This document shows positions 33,701-46,318 of a DNA stretch of 64,000 nt, piece by piece. The notes under the pieces are model-generated. The model did not search any database. It saw nothing but the letters and a program-made list of their open reading frames with translations, and was not told where the DNA came from. Position 1 is the stretch's first letter, and every line of letters begins with the position of its first letter. The translations under genes and the position numbers were made by a program. Origin of the DNA: Parvularia atlantis (Eukaryota > Opisthokonta > Rotosphaerida); the NCBI GenBank assembly GCA_943704415.1, contig CALSCO010000122.1, positions 18,112-82,111 of the forward strand. Direction: 5' to 3'.

Positions 33701-36700
33701 CAAGCGCGCACGATCGCGTACGACCCGCGGTCCCAGTTGGCCGTGCCAACGACGTACTGGATGTGCTGGAACGCGACGCGGCTGAGCGTTCGCGGGTCGA
33801 GGCGCGGCAGGTGCGTCTCAAAGATGTGGCTCAGCAGGTTCGCTATCTGCGGCGACCGTCAGGCACCGGCCTCGACGCAGGCCCGATCAGGCGCGCGCAC
33901 CCTTGCCGTCAGCGGCTCGCCCTGGAACCACAGCAGGGCGCGGTCCACCTCGGCAGGCAGCAGCGCGTCGGTCACAAGCAGGCGCCAGAGCGTGTCGATC
34001 TGTGTGCGCACGGGTGCTCAGCCGCTGAGCCAGCACGCACACGCGCGCGTTCCGTGCCTGCGCCAGGCTGAAGAGGCCGTCGCGCGTGTAGCTCACGAGC
34101 GTGCTCATCGCGTCCAGCCGCTGGCCGATCGTGTCCAGGTACGGCAGGCGGCCGGCGACGACAGCGTGTGCGATGTCGTGCGTGGGCGCGGCTGCGTCAC
34201 ACGCGCGTGTGTTAGCACGCACAACGGCGACCAACTGGCACAGACGCACCGCTCGTCAAAGCCCGTGCGAGTTGCTTGAAGTGGCCAAAGTCGTCCACGA
34301 TCAGCTGCGGCAGCTGGTACTCTTCGCACAACATGTGCACAATCTGGAGGCGCACCGGCGACCGCACGTCAGCAAATAATCGTGCGGTGCATGCGCCGGC
34401 GCCACGCACATCCTCCTCCGTGTTGTCCGGCAAGGGGCGTGCGACGCGGCCGCGGTCGCGGTACGTGCCGCCGTTGGACAGACCCTCTGTGGCGCGCGGC
34501 GCGGGGATGAGCGCGTTGCGGCGCTCGGCTTGGCACGTACGGATCGTTTTGGGCAACAGGGCCAGCGCGGCCGTCGCGCTGTGGTGCGTCCGCAGCGCGT
34601 CGATGATGCGCTGCATGAAGACCGAGCTGCGCACGGGCCTGCTCAGCGAACCAGACACGGCCGCGCGTGCTCGCCGGCGCACCGCTGATCCTGGATCGGC
34701 GTCCAGGCCAGGAAGTTGGCCAGCTGGGTCTGCGCCGCAATGGCGACGTCGCGCGATGCCCCGCTGTCGTCCTGCGCGATGCGCCACAGCAGCTCGGGCC
34801 CTTGTAGCCTGCGTGCGGTACACCGGGGTCAGGCCAGCGCGTGTGGCAGTGTAGAGCAGGCGCGCACGGCTCGGCCGTGTCCGTCCGCTGCGTGGACGCG
34901 TCGGGCAGCTCGTTGTCGGCCGTCTCGATGCCAGCGTACGTCTTCTGCACGCACCCGCTGTCAGCGCGATACGCACTGCGTTTGGTCTGCGCAGCCCGCA
35001 CCAGCGCAAGCGCGTTGCACAGACGCCCGGCGAGCACGACCGTCTGCAGGTCCAGCTGGGTCGGCGGCAGGGCCGATAGGCCGGCGTAGAGCGCCTGAAT
35101 GCACGGCAGCGGCATCTCGCGCACCGTCTCGGCCAAAAGCGTGAGCACGCCGTGCACGAGCGAGCGGTGGTAGGTGCCCTTTGTCATGAGCGCGGACGCG
35201 GTTGGGCCACGCACGCGACCAACAGCGCGCGCACGGCGCACCACGCAGATTTGCCACATCAAGTCGACCTGACGCACAGCGAGCATGCGCTCGTGCGACA
35301 GGAAGCGGATGATCTCGTGCGAGCGGCGGGCGACCTCGAGGTGAATGTTGGGGCCGAAGATGTACTCGAGGACCTCGTTCTCGCAGATCCAGCGCGCGAG
35401 CTCGCTGCGAGTCGCGCCCGTGTCAGCACACGCTCACGCCGCGGCGCACATGGATGCGCGTGCCTTGCATCTATTGTCACCCTGTCGACGTCCATGTCGG
35501 TCGCGTTGTCCTCCATGTCGCCGCGGATCACGACGCTATCCCGGTCGATGACCGACTTGATGAAGTCCTGCACGCGGCGCATGGGCGGCGCAAGCTGGCA
35601 CGCGCGCGCGCACCTTGATGTCGGACAGGCCTGCGAGGCGCTTCTCCAGCGAGCTCGACCGCAGGAAGCGCGCGGCGTTGCGCAGGGCCACCAGGTCGAG
35701 CGAGAAGCTCGGCACGGGCAGGCTGCAGCGCCTCATCAGGCAGGGCACACAGCGCGTGCACAGACGACGCACGTGAACTCGCGCGCAATGTCGTACGCCA
35801 GGCTCATGACCGCCGTCAGATCCTTGCGGTTGAGGCTCTTCATGTCGTCGTCGCTCAGGTTGGCGCAGAACGCCGCCACGGCCTGCGTTGTCTGGTCCGC
35901 GTGCAACGCAGCGCGCCGCTCGGATAGGACTGCCACCATCTGCGCCGCGCGCCACGTTGAGCTTACGCGGCGGCCGCATCGCCGCGAGAACGCCGTGCCT
36001 TGGACGCGATGTCGAGCAGCAGGCGCACGTGCTTGATCTCCGCCAGCGTCGCCTGCTTGACGCGCTCGGCAATGGCCTTGAGGCCGTGCTGCGAGTCAAA
36101 GTGCACGGCGTGGTCCGGCATAGTGCCAAAGCGCTTCTGCTCCCGCGCGCGTTGGTGAGCGGCATCCGCAGCCGCCTGGGGCGCCACGCACCGGGACCTC
36201 GCCCGCGGCTGCGAGCTGCTCCGCGTTCTTGTAGAGCGGCTGGTTGGCGTGCGAAAACATGCGCGCGACGGCCTCAAACAGGAACGGCACGGGCGGGGCG
36301 ACCGCAACGAGCTGCGCCGCGAGCACGAGGACGTTGCGCAGGAACGCGGTCGCGGCCTCGAGCGCCTTGGCGTCGAGCAGGTCGCTGCCGCGCCGCCGCG
36401 GCCGCGTCAGCGTCCGCACGGCAGGCGTCGTCGCTCGCGCACAGGCACCTGCGCTGCAGCAGGATCGCGACGGCGTCGCCGATCAGCTCAAGCACCCGGG
36501 GCCGCTGGCACAGTGCGTCGAACGACTCGCCGACGAGCGCGCTCACGCCGCCCTCGATCTTCTTGAGCGCCTCGGCCGGGTCATCGTCTGCGTGGGGGGG
36601 CGCGGGCCGTGAGCGCGTCGCCGTGTCGCGCGCTCTTCTTGCCACGCCGCACCGCAGCGGATGCTGTCGAGCAGCGCCTCGCGTCGCGCCTCCAGGCCGG

Positions 36701-37039
36701 TCGCGTCCACGTCCATGGCCATCGACGCGCTGCGGGCGTCGAGGGGGCCCTGCGCGCCGTGTGCGCCATCAGCCGCGCGCGCGCCCGCCCGCCCGTCGCG
36801 CGTCGCTCGACGTGTGCCGCCGCGGTGCGTGACACGGCCGAAAGCGGCGATGCGCGTCGCGAGCGCGTCCAGCGCGTCACGTGTGCCCCACAAGCCCTCC
36901 ACCAACCCGCCGCCACCACGCGCTCTCACGACACAAGTGGCACAGAGCGACGGACAGAGCGCGCGGCGAGCACGGCCGCGAGCGCCGGCAGCGCCGCGAA
37001 CATCGCCTCGATTTTCGACGGTGACGTCGCTGCGGCCAT
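23740..37039 (-). CDS. Giant ubiquitin hydrolase of the USP9X/USP34/USP24 type
   Basis: These very large deubiquitinases act on many signalling and trafficking substrates. The start at 37039 gives [20 protein letters not shown]. Dozens of exons follow, with helical repeats such as [19 protein letters not shown] (about 36560), [19 protein letters not shown] (about 35380), a ubiquitin-like stretch [18 protein letters not shown] (about 32930) and [15 protein letters not shown] (about 32360). The catalytic domain has the Cys box [19 protein letters not shown] (about 30470), [14 protein letters not shown] (about 30080), [14 protein letters not shown] (about 29710), [18 protein letters not shown] (about 29560) and the His box [14 protein letters not shown] (about 29230). 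The helical C-terminal half runs to the stop at 23740. The 13-kb span and domain order match USP34/USP9X; orthology within the group is not resolved. Exon joins were not traced one by one. Confidence 0.82.
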
Positions 37040-39819
37040 GATGTCTGCGAAGGCTTCCGCGCGCGCCGCGCACGCCGCGTCGCCGTCCGCGCCACCAGCC
37101 GCCAGCCGCGCGGACGACGGCGTCGTGGCCGTGCTGCAGCGCTTCCTGGCCACACCCACGGGGCAGGTTTGTGGCGCGGTGGCGCGCGGCGCGGGTGCTG
37201 AGCCGTGCGCGCAAGATGAGCGCCGCCGCCGTCGTGGTTGTGACGGCGCTGGCCGTCGGGTATGCCGTCTACGCGAGCTCGTCGCGCGGCGGCAGCGGCG
37301 CGGGTGCCGGCGCGGCCGGCAAGGTCGCCGGCGACAAGAAGACGGCGAAGAAGGGCGTGAAGAAGACCGCGACGGGCGACGCGCAGGCCAAGGTCCGTGC
37401 GAATGGCTGACGTTCGCGGGCGCAGGGCGCTGACCGCCGACCGCGGGCGCACGCAGCCGCGCACCGCGTCCGACGTGGAGGGCAAGTCGACGTCGGCGGC
37501 AACGGCGGGCGCCAAGGACGAGGACTCGCCCTCGAAGCCGGTGGAGAGCATGACGATGGAGGTGCGGCTCACTCCTCGCCTGCCGTTTGCGCTCAACCGC
37601 GGCGACATCGGCGGCGGCAGGAGCGCTCCAAGGCGGCCGAGCAGGCCAAGACGCGCGGCAACAAGTACTTCCAGGGCCAGCAGTACGACAAGGCGCTCGA
37701 GCTGTACACCGAGGCGATCGAGCTCGCGCCGCTGGGCGATCGCAACCTGTCGGTGTTCTACGCCAACCGCGCGGCGTGCTACTCCAACAAGGCGTGCCAT
37801 CACCGTCGCCGGGGCCGCTGCGTGTGTGCGCCTGGTCGCTGACACGCGCACGGCCGCCCGCGCCACAGAACATGCTCAACGAGGCCATCGCCGACTGCAC
37901 GAAGGGTGCGCAGATGATCGGCGCTCGCCGGTGCCCCACTGACGCAGGTCGTCGCATGTCGCGCAGCGCTCACGTACGACAGCAAGTACATCAAGGCGCT
38001 GTACCGGCGCGCGACGACGTACGAGGCGCAGAACGAGCTGCAGAAGGCGCTCGTGGGTGCGCTCTCGCCGTCGTGCCTGTAGCGCCCCCAGGCTCACGCG
38101 ACGCCAGACCTCATGACTGTGTGCCTGCTCGAGGACTTCCAAAACCAGAAGGTGACGGGCGACTCGGATCGCGTGCTGCGCAAGATCGGCCAGGTGGAGG
38201 CCGCCGAGCGCATGAAGGTAACACGGCGCGGCGCGTGCGATCGGTCGTGGTCATCTGACGCCGGTGTTTGCCGGCGCGTGCCATGCAGAAGCGCAAGTCG
38301 AAGCTGCCCTCGTACTACTTTGTGACGGCGTACATTGACAGCTTTGGCAAGAAGGGTGCGCGGCGAGCGCAGGACTTGCCGACGCTCACCTTGCCCGGCC
38401 GGTCAGACCAGCTGCTGAAGGCCGACGTGACCGACGAGACGCGCGACGGCGACCTGGCGTTCGAGGCCGCGCTCGAGCTGATCAAGCAGGAGAAGTACGA
38501 CGAGGCGCTGGTCGGGATCGAGCACGCCATCGCCAACAAGACGGTGAACATGGCGCGGGTACGGTCTCGCGGTCGCTCGTCGTGTGACCGGCAGGGCGCT
38601 CACGCCGTGGCGTGCCGCGCAGGCCCTGAACTGGAGGGGGACGTTCCTGTACCTCAAGGGCGACCTGGACGAGGCGCTGTCGGACTTTAACGCATCGCTC
38701 ACGATCGGTGCGCTGCGGAGCGCTGCAGCGGGCGACGGCTCACACGCGAGTGTGCGCGACGCAGCGCCCGACAGCATCAACTCGCTCATCAAGCGCGGCT
38801 CGATCCTCGTCGAGAAGTCGGAGCTGGCGGGGGCGCTTGAAAACTTCAAGGACGCCGAGCGGCTTGAGCCCGAGAGCGCCGACGTGTACTACCACCGCGG
38901 CCAGGTGCGCTGTTTTGGCGCGCTTGGGCCTGCACGGCACGCTGACACCCCCCGCGGCCAGGTGCACTTCCTCACGGGCAACCTCGAGGGCGCCGTGGCC
39001 GACTACGAGCGCGCGATCCAGCTGGACGACACGATCGCGTTTGGTGCGCGCGTCCCGGCGTCGGTGCGTGCGCACTCACGCCCGAAGCAGCGCACATCCA
39101 GCTGGCCGTGGCCAAGTACCGCATGGGCGGCGTGTCGGAGGCGATGGTTCGTTGCCTGGCGCGCTCGCGGTACACGCGGGTGGCTGATCGCTGCGGCCGC
39201 AGGACATCTTCGCCAAGGCCGAGCGAAAGTTCCCGCAGTCACACGACGTCGTCAACTACTTTGGCGAGATCCTGCTCGACCAGAGCAAGTTTGACGAGGC
39301 GCTGCAGAAGTTTGAGCGGGGTGCGGCGAGGCGCTCGTGCGCGCCTGCGTGTCGGCTGACCGCGCGGCATCGCCAGCGCTCGCACTCGCGCCCAACCACC
39401 CGCTCACGTACATCAACAAGGGCCTGCTGCTGTTCCAGTACAACAAGGACCTGCAGTCAGCGATGGAGCTGGTGCGGCGCCCTGCCACATGCGCGGCGGA
39501 CGGCGGTGGCTGACACAGGGGCGCCCGGCGACAGCTCCAGAAGGCCGTCAAGGTCGACGACCGCTGCGACATTGCGTACGCGCACATGGCGCAGCTCCTG
39601 CTCACGCAGAAGAAGGTCAAGGCCGCGATCGAGTGCTACGACAAGGGTGCGGCATATGCGCGCGTGCATGCGCTAGGCGGTCGCTTAATGCCCGCGCACG
39701 CAGCCATCGACCTGGCGCGCACCGAGGTCGAGATGTCGAACGTGATCTCGATGCGCGAGGCGGCCGCGGCCAACCTCGCCGCGGCCAAGTACCTCGGCTT
39801 CGCGGCCGAGGCAGACTAG
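37038..39819 (+). CDS. TOM70: Mitochondrial import receptor TOM70
   Basis: Tom70 receives Hsp70/Hsp90-bound carrier precursors at the mitochondrial outer membrane. The N-terminal anchor MSAAAVVVVTALAVGYAVYA begins at 37215, followed by a Gly/Lys-rich linker. TPR repeats include AKTRGNKYFQGQQYDKALEL (about 37650), FYANRAACYSNKA (about 37757), KYIKALYRRATTYEAQNELQ (about 37985), YYHRGQ (about 38890), KAERKFPQSHDVVNYFGEIL (about 39217) and AHMAQLLLTQKKVKAAIECY (about 39580). It ends KYLGFAAEAD. Two starts are possible. One is 37038 ([14 protein letters not shown]), joined by an intron with an AAG acceptor, whose ATG overlaps the start codon of the divergent deubiquitinase. The other is 37215, directly at the membrane anchor. 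About ten short introns split the TPR region. Confidence 0.85.
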
Positions 39820-39943
39820 AGGGGCGGCGGCGGCGAAGCGCTGTTCTGTCTCTCGACGGCCAAGTCCGTACGGCGGCGGTAGTGGTCGGGCACATGGATA
39901 CAGGACAACGTGATGCTCACTTTTGCGCCACGGCATTCCCGAC

Positions 39944-40921
39944 ATGGTGCGTGCAGCCACCACCCACCGCCCGCCCCGCGCGCCATCCGCACGCGCCGTC
40001 CGGCTGCACATACGCCGCCCGCCCGCACACCGCTGCGGATGGCGCGGATGGATGGGTCTCGAGGATCGATACCTCAGGAAAAACAATCGCTGGTTCTGCT
40101 TCTGAGCGCGAGCCGTGAAGCCGAATTTCCTCGCCCGCAGGGGCCTTGTCTGAGAGACCGTCTGGTGCCGCGCGCGCGTGCGCGTCTGTGTGCGCTGGCG
40201 CCCGTGCTGCTGTGCCCTGTCTGCTGGTTTCCGCGCGCCCCGCACGAGAGCGCTCACCTGGCCCGCTCGCCGTTGCCGCAGTCGGCGCCGGTCAACCCCA
40301 AGCCGTTCCTGAACGAGTCGATCGGCAAGGCCGTCGTCGTGCGGCTCAAGTGGGGCATGGAGTACCGCGGCGTGCTGCAGTCGGCCGACTCGTACATGAA
40401 CCTGCAGGTGCGTGTGCCGCCGCCGCGCGCGCGGGTGGCTAGCTCTGCGGGAGCGGACGGGGGCGCTGTGCGAGACGGGGCGCGTGCGCTCTGGCTGCGG
40501 ACGGCGTCACGGCGGACGACGGCGCGGGACGGATGAACTAGGCTTCAACTTTTATCTGACACCTCTTGTTTGAGTGCTCTCCTCCCTCGTCCGTGCCTCG
40601 TGCGCGGGCGAGCCTGGGGATGTCACGGTGCACGGAAACGGTCTTTCTGACCCGCACTGCTCCTGCCGCCCGCGCTGCCCGCGCTCTGCTGATCTAGCGC
40701 CCTGCGCACGGATGCGCTGATGCCGCCGCCGCACAGCTCACGCAGGCCGAGGAGTTCATCGACGGCGTGTCGCAGGGCATGCTCGGCGAGATCCTTATCC
40801 GGTGCGTGCCTCGCTCTTGCGCGCCATCGTTGATCTCACGCGCGGCGGCTGCCTGCGCAGATGCAACAACGTGCTGTACATCCGCAACGCGCCGGGCGCA
40901 GGGGGCGACGACATGGAATGA
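39944..40921 (+). CDS. SNRPF: Spliceosomal Sm protein F (SmF)
   Basis: SmF is part of the heptameric Sm ring on spliceosomal snRNAs. Exon 2 (40282-40407) encodes [20 protein letters not shown] and [20 protein letters not shown] (Sm1). Exon 3 (40737-40801) encodes [20 protein letters not shown], and exon 4 (40861-40921) encodes [12 protein letters not shown] to GGDDME (Sm2). The likely first exon is only the ATG at 39944-39946, followed by a GTGCGT donor. Splicing it to exon 2 gives [10 protein letters not shown], matching the usual SmF start, and a total of 84 residues, close to the family size. The two long introns (39947-40281 and 40408-40736, about 330 bases each) contrast with the 50-60 nt introns elsewhere. 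Exons 2-4 are certain; exon 1 is a strong inference. Confidence 0.87.
40524..40655 (+). ncRNA. Candidate intronic C/D box snoRNA in SmF intron 2
   Basis: Within the long second SmF intron is a relatively AT-rich stretch. It has a terminal stem GCGGG (40524-40528) with CCCGC (40651-40655), a C-like box CGGATGA (40530-40536), a D' box CTGA (40556-40559), a C'-like GGATGT (40618-40623) and a D box CTGA (40647-40650) directly before the 3' stem strand. Order and spacing suit a C/D snoRNA, and intronic hosting in a ribosomal or splicing gene is common. The first two bases of box C are off consensus and I could not assign an rRNA target. Confidence 0.22.
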
Positions 40922-40958
40922 GCGTCGTGTGCTTCGGCTGCCCCGCTGTATGATACTA

Positions 40959-41915
40959 CTACACGCCGTCGATACCATGCAGCCTGGCCGCACGCAGCTC
41001 GAGCAGAAAGAGCGAGTCGAGCGTGGCAGGCGGCAGCTTTGCCCAAAGCGCGCCGCGTGCGCGGCCGTCGTCGTCGCCGTCGCCGCTGCCGCGCCACTCG
41101 ACGAAGCGCGCCGTGAGCCCGTGCACGTCTAGGTGGTGCTGGACCGTGCGGCGGGCGCTGCGCGCAAGTGCAGGCGATGAGCGGGCGAGCGTGCTAGCAG
41201 CGGCGACAAGCCACCTGCGCTCGTGGTAGACCATCCAGCACTCGGCCGCCGCGTTGGGCGCCAGCAGCGCAGCAAGCGTCACGACCACGTCCTCAAAGTC
41301 TGTGCGGTGCCTCAGCGCGGTCGGCCCAGCGTGCAGCAGCCAGCCGCACCGCTGACATCGTAGAGGCAGTCGGCCGCGAGCACGACGTCGGGCTGCTCGC
41401 CCGCGCGATGCAGCTCGGCGATGGGCGCGAGCGCGGCCTCGCCCCAGGTCAGCGGCAGGATGTGCACGCGCCCGCCGGCCGTGTCAAGGCCGTTGCGCGC
41501 GCAGGCGGCGAGGGCGCGCTCGAGCACGTGCGGCTTGCGCGCATCGTCGGTGAACGTGACGCGTCGCGCAGACGTCGCGACAGCGGCCACGAGGCCGGGC
41601 AGGCCCGTGCCGCAGCCAATCTGCGCCGGCCGCTCAGCGATCCGCCGCCGTCTCTCTCGGCTCGGTCTCTCGCGCGTGAGCGCACCTCGAGCACGTGCCG
41701 CCCGGCCAGCCGCGCGCGCCGCCGCCAGACGGTCTCGGCGAGCACGAGCGCCGCGGGCCAGACAAACTCGGCGTAGTCGGGCTGCAAGTCCTGCCGATGC
41801 GCCGTCGTGAGATTGGGACGGGGTCGGGTCCGCGCTCGGGGCGCACCTGATCGAGACAGATCGATCGCGAGCCGTCCTTGTCACACAGCTCGAGCGTCAA
41901 CACTGGACGAGACAT
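40959..41915 (-). CDS. METTL23-like seven-beta-strand methyltransferase
   Basis: The METTL23/METTL21 group are SAM-dependent protein methyltransferases (METTL23 has been reported as an arginine methyltransferase). The start at 41915 gives MSRPVLTLELCDKDGSRSIC. An intron leads to DLQPDYAEFVWPAALVLAE (about 41790). The SAM-binding motif I is assembled across a second intron as LEV plus IGCGTGLPGLVAA (about 41690 and 41620). ADCLYDV (about 41350) is the post-II block of this group. FEDVVVTLAALLAPN and ECWMVYHERRW follow a third intron. It ends RAARLHGIDGV, 37 bases from the convergent SmF stop. The fold is certain; the subfamily rests on the W-P-A-A-LVLAE and DCLYD blocks. Substrate unknown. Confidence 0.75.
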
Positions 41916-42004
41916 CCGTACTGCAAGTGGACGCGACGTGGTCGGGCAAGCGCCCCCGGCGCAGCAACAGCACCGGCGGCACCCCGCCGACGCTCGATCG
42001 CTGG

Positions 42005-42607
42005 ATGGAGCGGCGCCAGCGGCCGCAGCGGCCGATCGTGGCCCCGGCGCCGCCCAAGCCACTGCTGGTGCAGACGCTGCTGAGCGTGCCGAAGCGGTTC
42101 CTGAAGCGGCGCGCGGACGCCGATCCGGGGCGGGCCGAGGCCGGGCGGGCGGACACGGCTGCGGCGGGCCGTGCGGACGAGGACGCGCTGGACGGGCCGC
42201 TGTGGTCTGCGTCGGTGATCGAGGCCGACGAGCACGTGGTGATGCACGCGGCCGGCTCGCAGGAGCGGCTGGACGACGGGCGGGCGGACGGCGTGCTGCG
42301 GGCTGAGCGCGTGCGTGCACGTGGGCGTGACGTCGGCCACGACGTGCACGATGAACGCGAACGGCACAAGCGTGATGCGCACGATCGCGACCCGCACGAG
42401 CGCGACCCGCACGAGCGCGACCCGCACGAGCGCGAGCGCGACCCGCACGAGCGCGTACAGCACAAACACGAGCCGGACGAGCCGCACGAGCACCAACTAC
42501 ACGAGCGTGAGCCATCTTTCGGCCTCGGCAACCTCTCGCCACGGCTCGTCGTGCAGCGGCTGTTCCTGGCCGAGAGCAGCAGCGAGAACGAAGACAACGC
42601 GACATGA
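42005..42607 (+). CDS. Hypothetical charged protein with HERDP repeats
   Basis: I do not recognise it. The conservative start is the in-frame ATG at 42005 (MERRQRPQRPIVAPAPPKPL); the frame stays open back to 41807, overlapping the divergent methyltransferase. After VQTLLSVPKRFLKRR it has an Asp/Glu/Arg-rich segment and then a degenerate repeat of DPHER units (about 42380-42500). A short hydrophobic end, GLGNLSPRLVVQRLFLAES, precedes SSENEDNAT. The balanced acid/base composition favours this frame over the Ser/Cys-rich opposite strand, but GC-rich DNA leaves many frames open. No domain or intron helps. Confidence 0.4.
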   Translation: MERRQRPQRPIVAPAPPKPLLVQTLLSVPKRFLKRRADADPGRAEAGRADTAAAGRADEDALDGPLWSASVIEADEHVVMHAAGSQERLDDGRADGVLRAERVRARGRDVGHDVHDERERHKRDAHDRDPHERDPHERDPHERERDPHERVQHKHEPDEPHEHQLHEREPSFGLGNLSPRLVVQRLFLAESSSENEDNAT

Positions 42608-42659
42608 TCATTCAAGTTGTGCGCAGGGCCAGACATGCACACAGACACGCTCGCATGCT

Positions 42660-45148
<2,489 letters not shown>

Positions 45149-46237
45149 ATGCGCGCCGCGTTCGCGTTCGCCCTCGCCCTCGCCTGCGCGCTCGCGCTCG
45201 CCGTCCCTGCGCAGCGGCTTCGCGCGGGCCCCGTCGTGCTCTGGTCGAACACGGACAGGTGCGACGAGCAGCGAGTGGCGCGCGCGCGCGCTGGCAGAGA
45301 CCGAGCTGATGCGCCGCGGGCTCGCAGCCTCGCCGACGTCAACGGGCAGGCCGCGGCAGTCACGGCGCGCCAGCTGCGCGACGTGGTCGAGCTCGCGGTG
45401 CGGCGCCACAACGGTGGCGACGTCGTCGTGCTCGCGGACCAGTCGGTGCGCGCCCGCCCGCCCGCACGCGCTTTTGCGCCGCGCCACGCCGTTCACACGG
45501 GCCGCAGAGCGTCGCGCCGCAGATGGCCCGCCTGCTGCAGACGGACAACGCGGCCGCCGTCGCGCTCAAGGCACGTGACGGCACTCTGCAGGACGGCCCT
45601 GCTGACACGCGCGCGCCCGGGCGGCACAGAGCGTCGTCAACTCGGCCCGCACGCGCGCCACGCTTGCCAACGTGGACGCGTCGGGCGCGTCGATCGCTCA
45701 GCAGCTGGTGCAGTTCCTCGCTGCCGCCTCGCCCGCCAGCGAGGTCGTGCGCATCGACGCGGCCGGTGCGCGGCCGAGCATCGTGCGAAAACGCGTCTCA
45801 CGCGCGCACGTCAGCCGACCTCCAGACGCTCGCGCGCTCGGCCGCGCGCCCGCGCGTCTTTGTCGTCGACGTGCCGGCCGTGGGCGGTCTTGGTGCGTTG
45901 CGCGGGAGGGGCATGCGGGTTGGTGTCCTGACGCGCCCCGGCAGAGGCCGCGCTCGAGGCGCTCCAGGGCGCGTTTAGCGCGGACACGGCGCCGTTCGTG
46001 GCCGTGTACGCCGGCGACGCGCCCGTGGGCAAGATCGCGGCGGCGGGCCGGACGACGCGCGCGGTGGCGGAAGACCGGACCAAGGGCGTGTTTGAGAAGT
46101 ACTCTTTCTTCAACCCGGCCATCTGGATGGGGCTGCTGACGGTGGTCGTGCTGCTCGTGGTCGCGATTGTCGGCTTCAACGGGCTGTCCTCACTGCAGAC
46201 GCCGACGCAGTTTGAGAAGAAGCCGCTGAGCAGCTAA
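45149..46237 (+). CDS. V-ATPase accessory protein, VOA1/BIG1/ATP6AP1-like
   Basis: This family comprises ER and endolysosomal type I membrane proteins that assist V-ATPase V0 assembly. The start at 45149 gives a signal peptide (MRAAFAFALALACALALAVP), then GPVVLWSNTDR. Luminal exons include LRDVVELAVRRHNGGDVVVL (about 45380), SARTRATLANVDASG (about 45645) and RVFVVDVP (about 45860). The C-terminal exon has KYSFFNPAIWMG, one transmembrane helix and a cytosolic LSSLQTPTQFEKKPLSS. The Q-T-P-x-x-F-E tail after the helix is the best family signature. The luminal part is poorly conserved, as is usual. About five introns. Divergent from the sulfurylase gene with about 207 bases between starts. Confidence 0.65.
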
Positions 46238-46318
46238 GCGCGGGGGCCCGTGTCTCGCTGTTCAGATGTGTTTTGTGTGTGGTCTGTGCACGAACGCGAC
46301 ACACATACACACACACGG

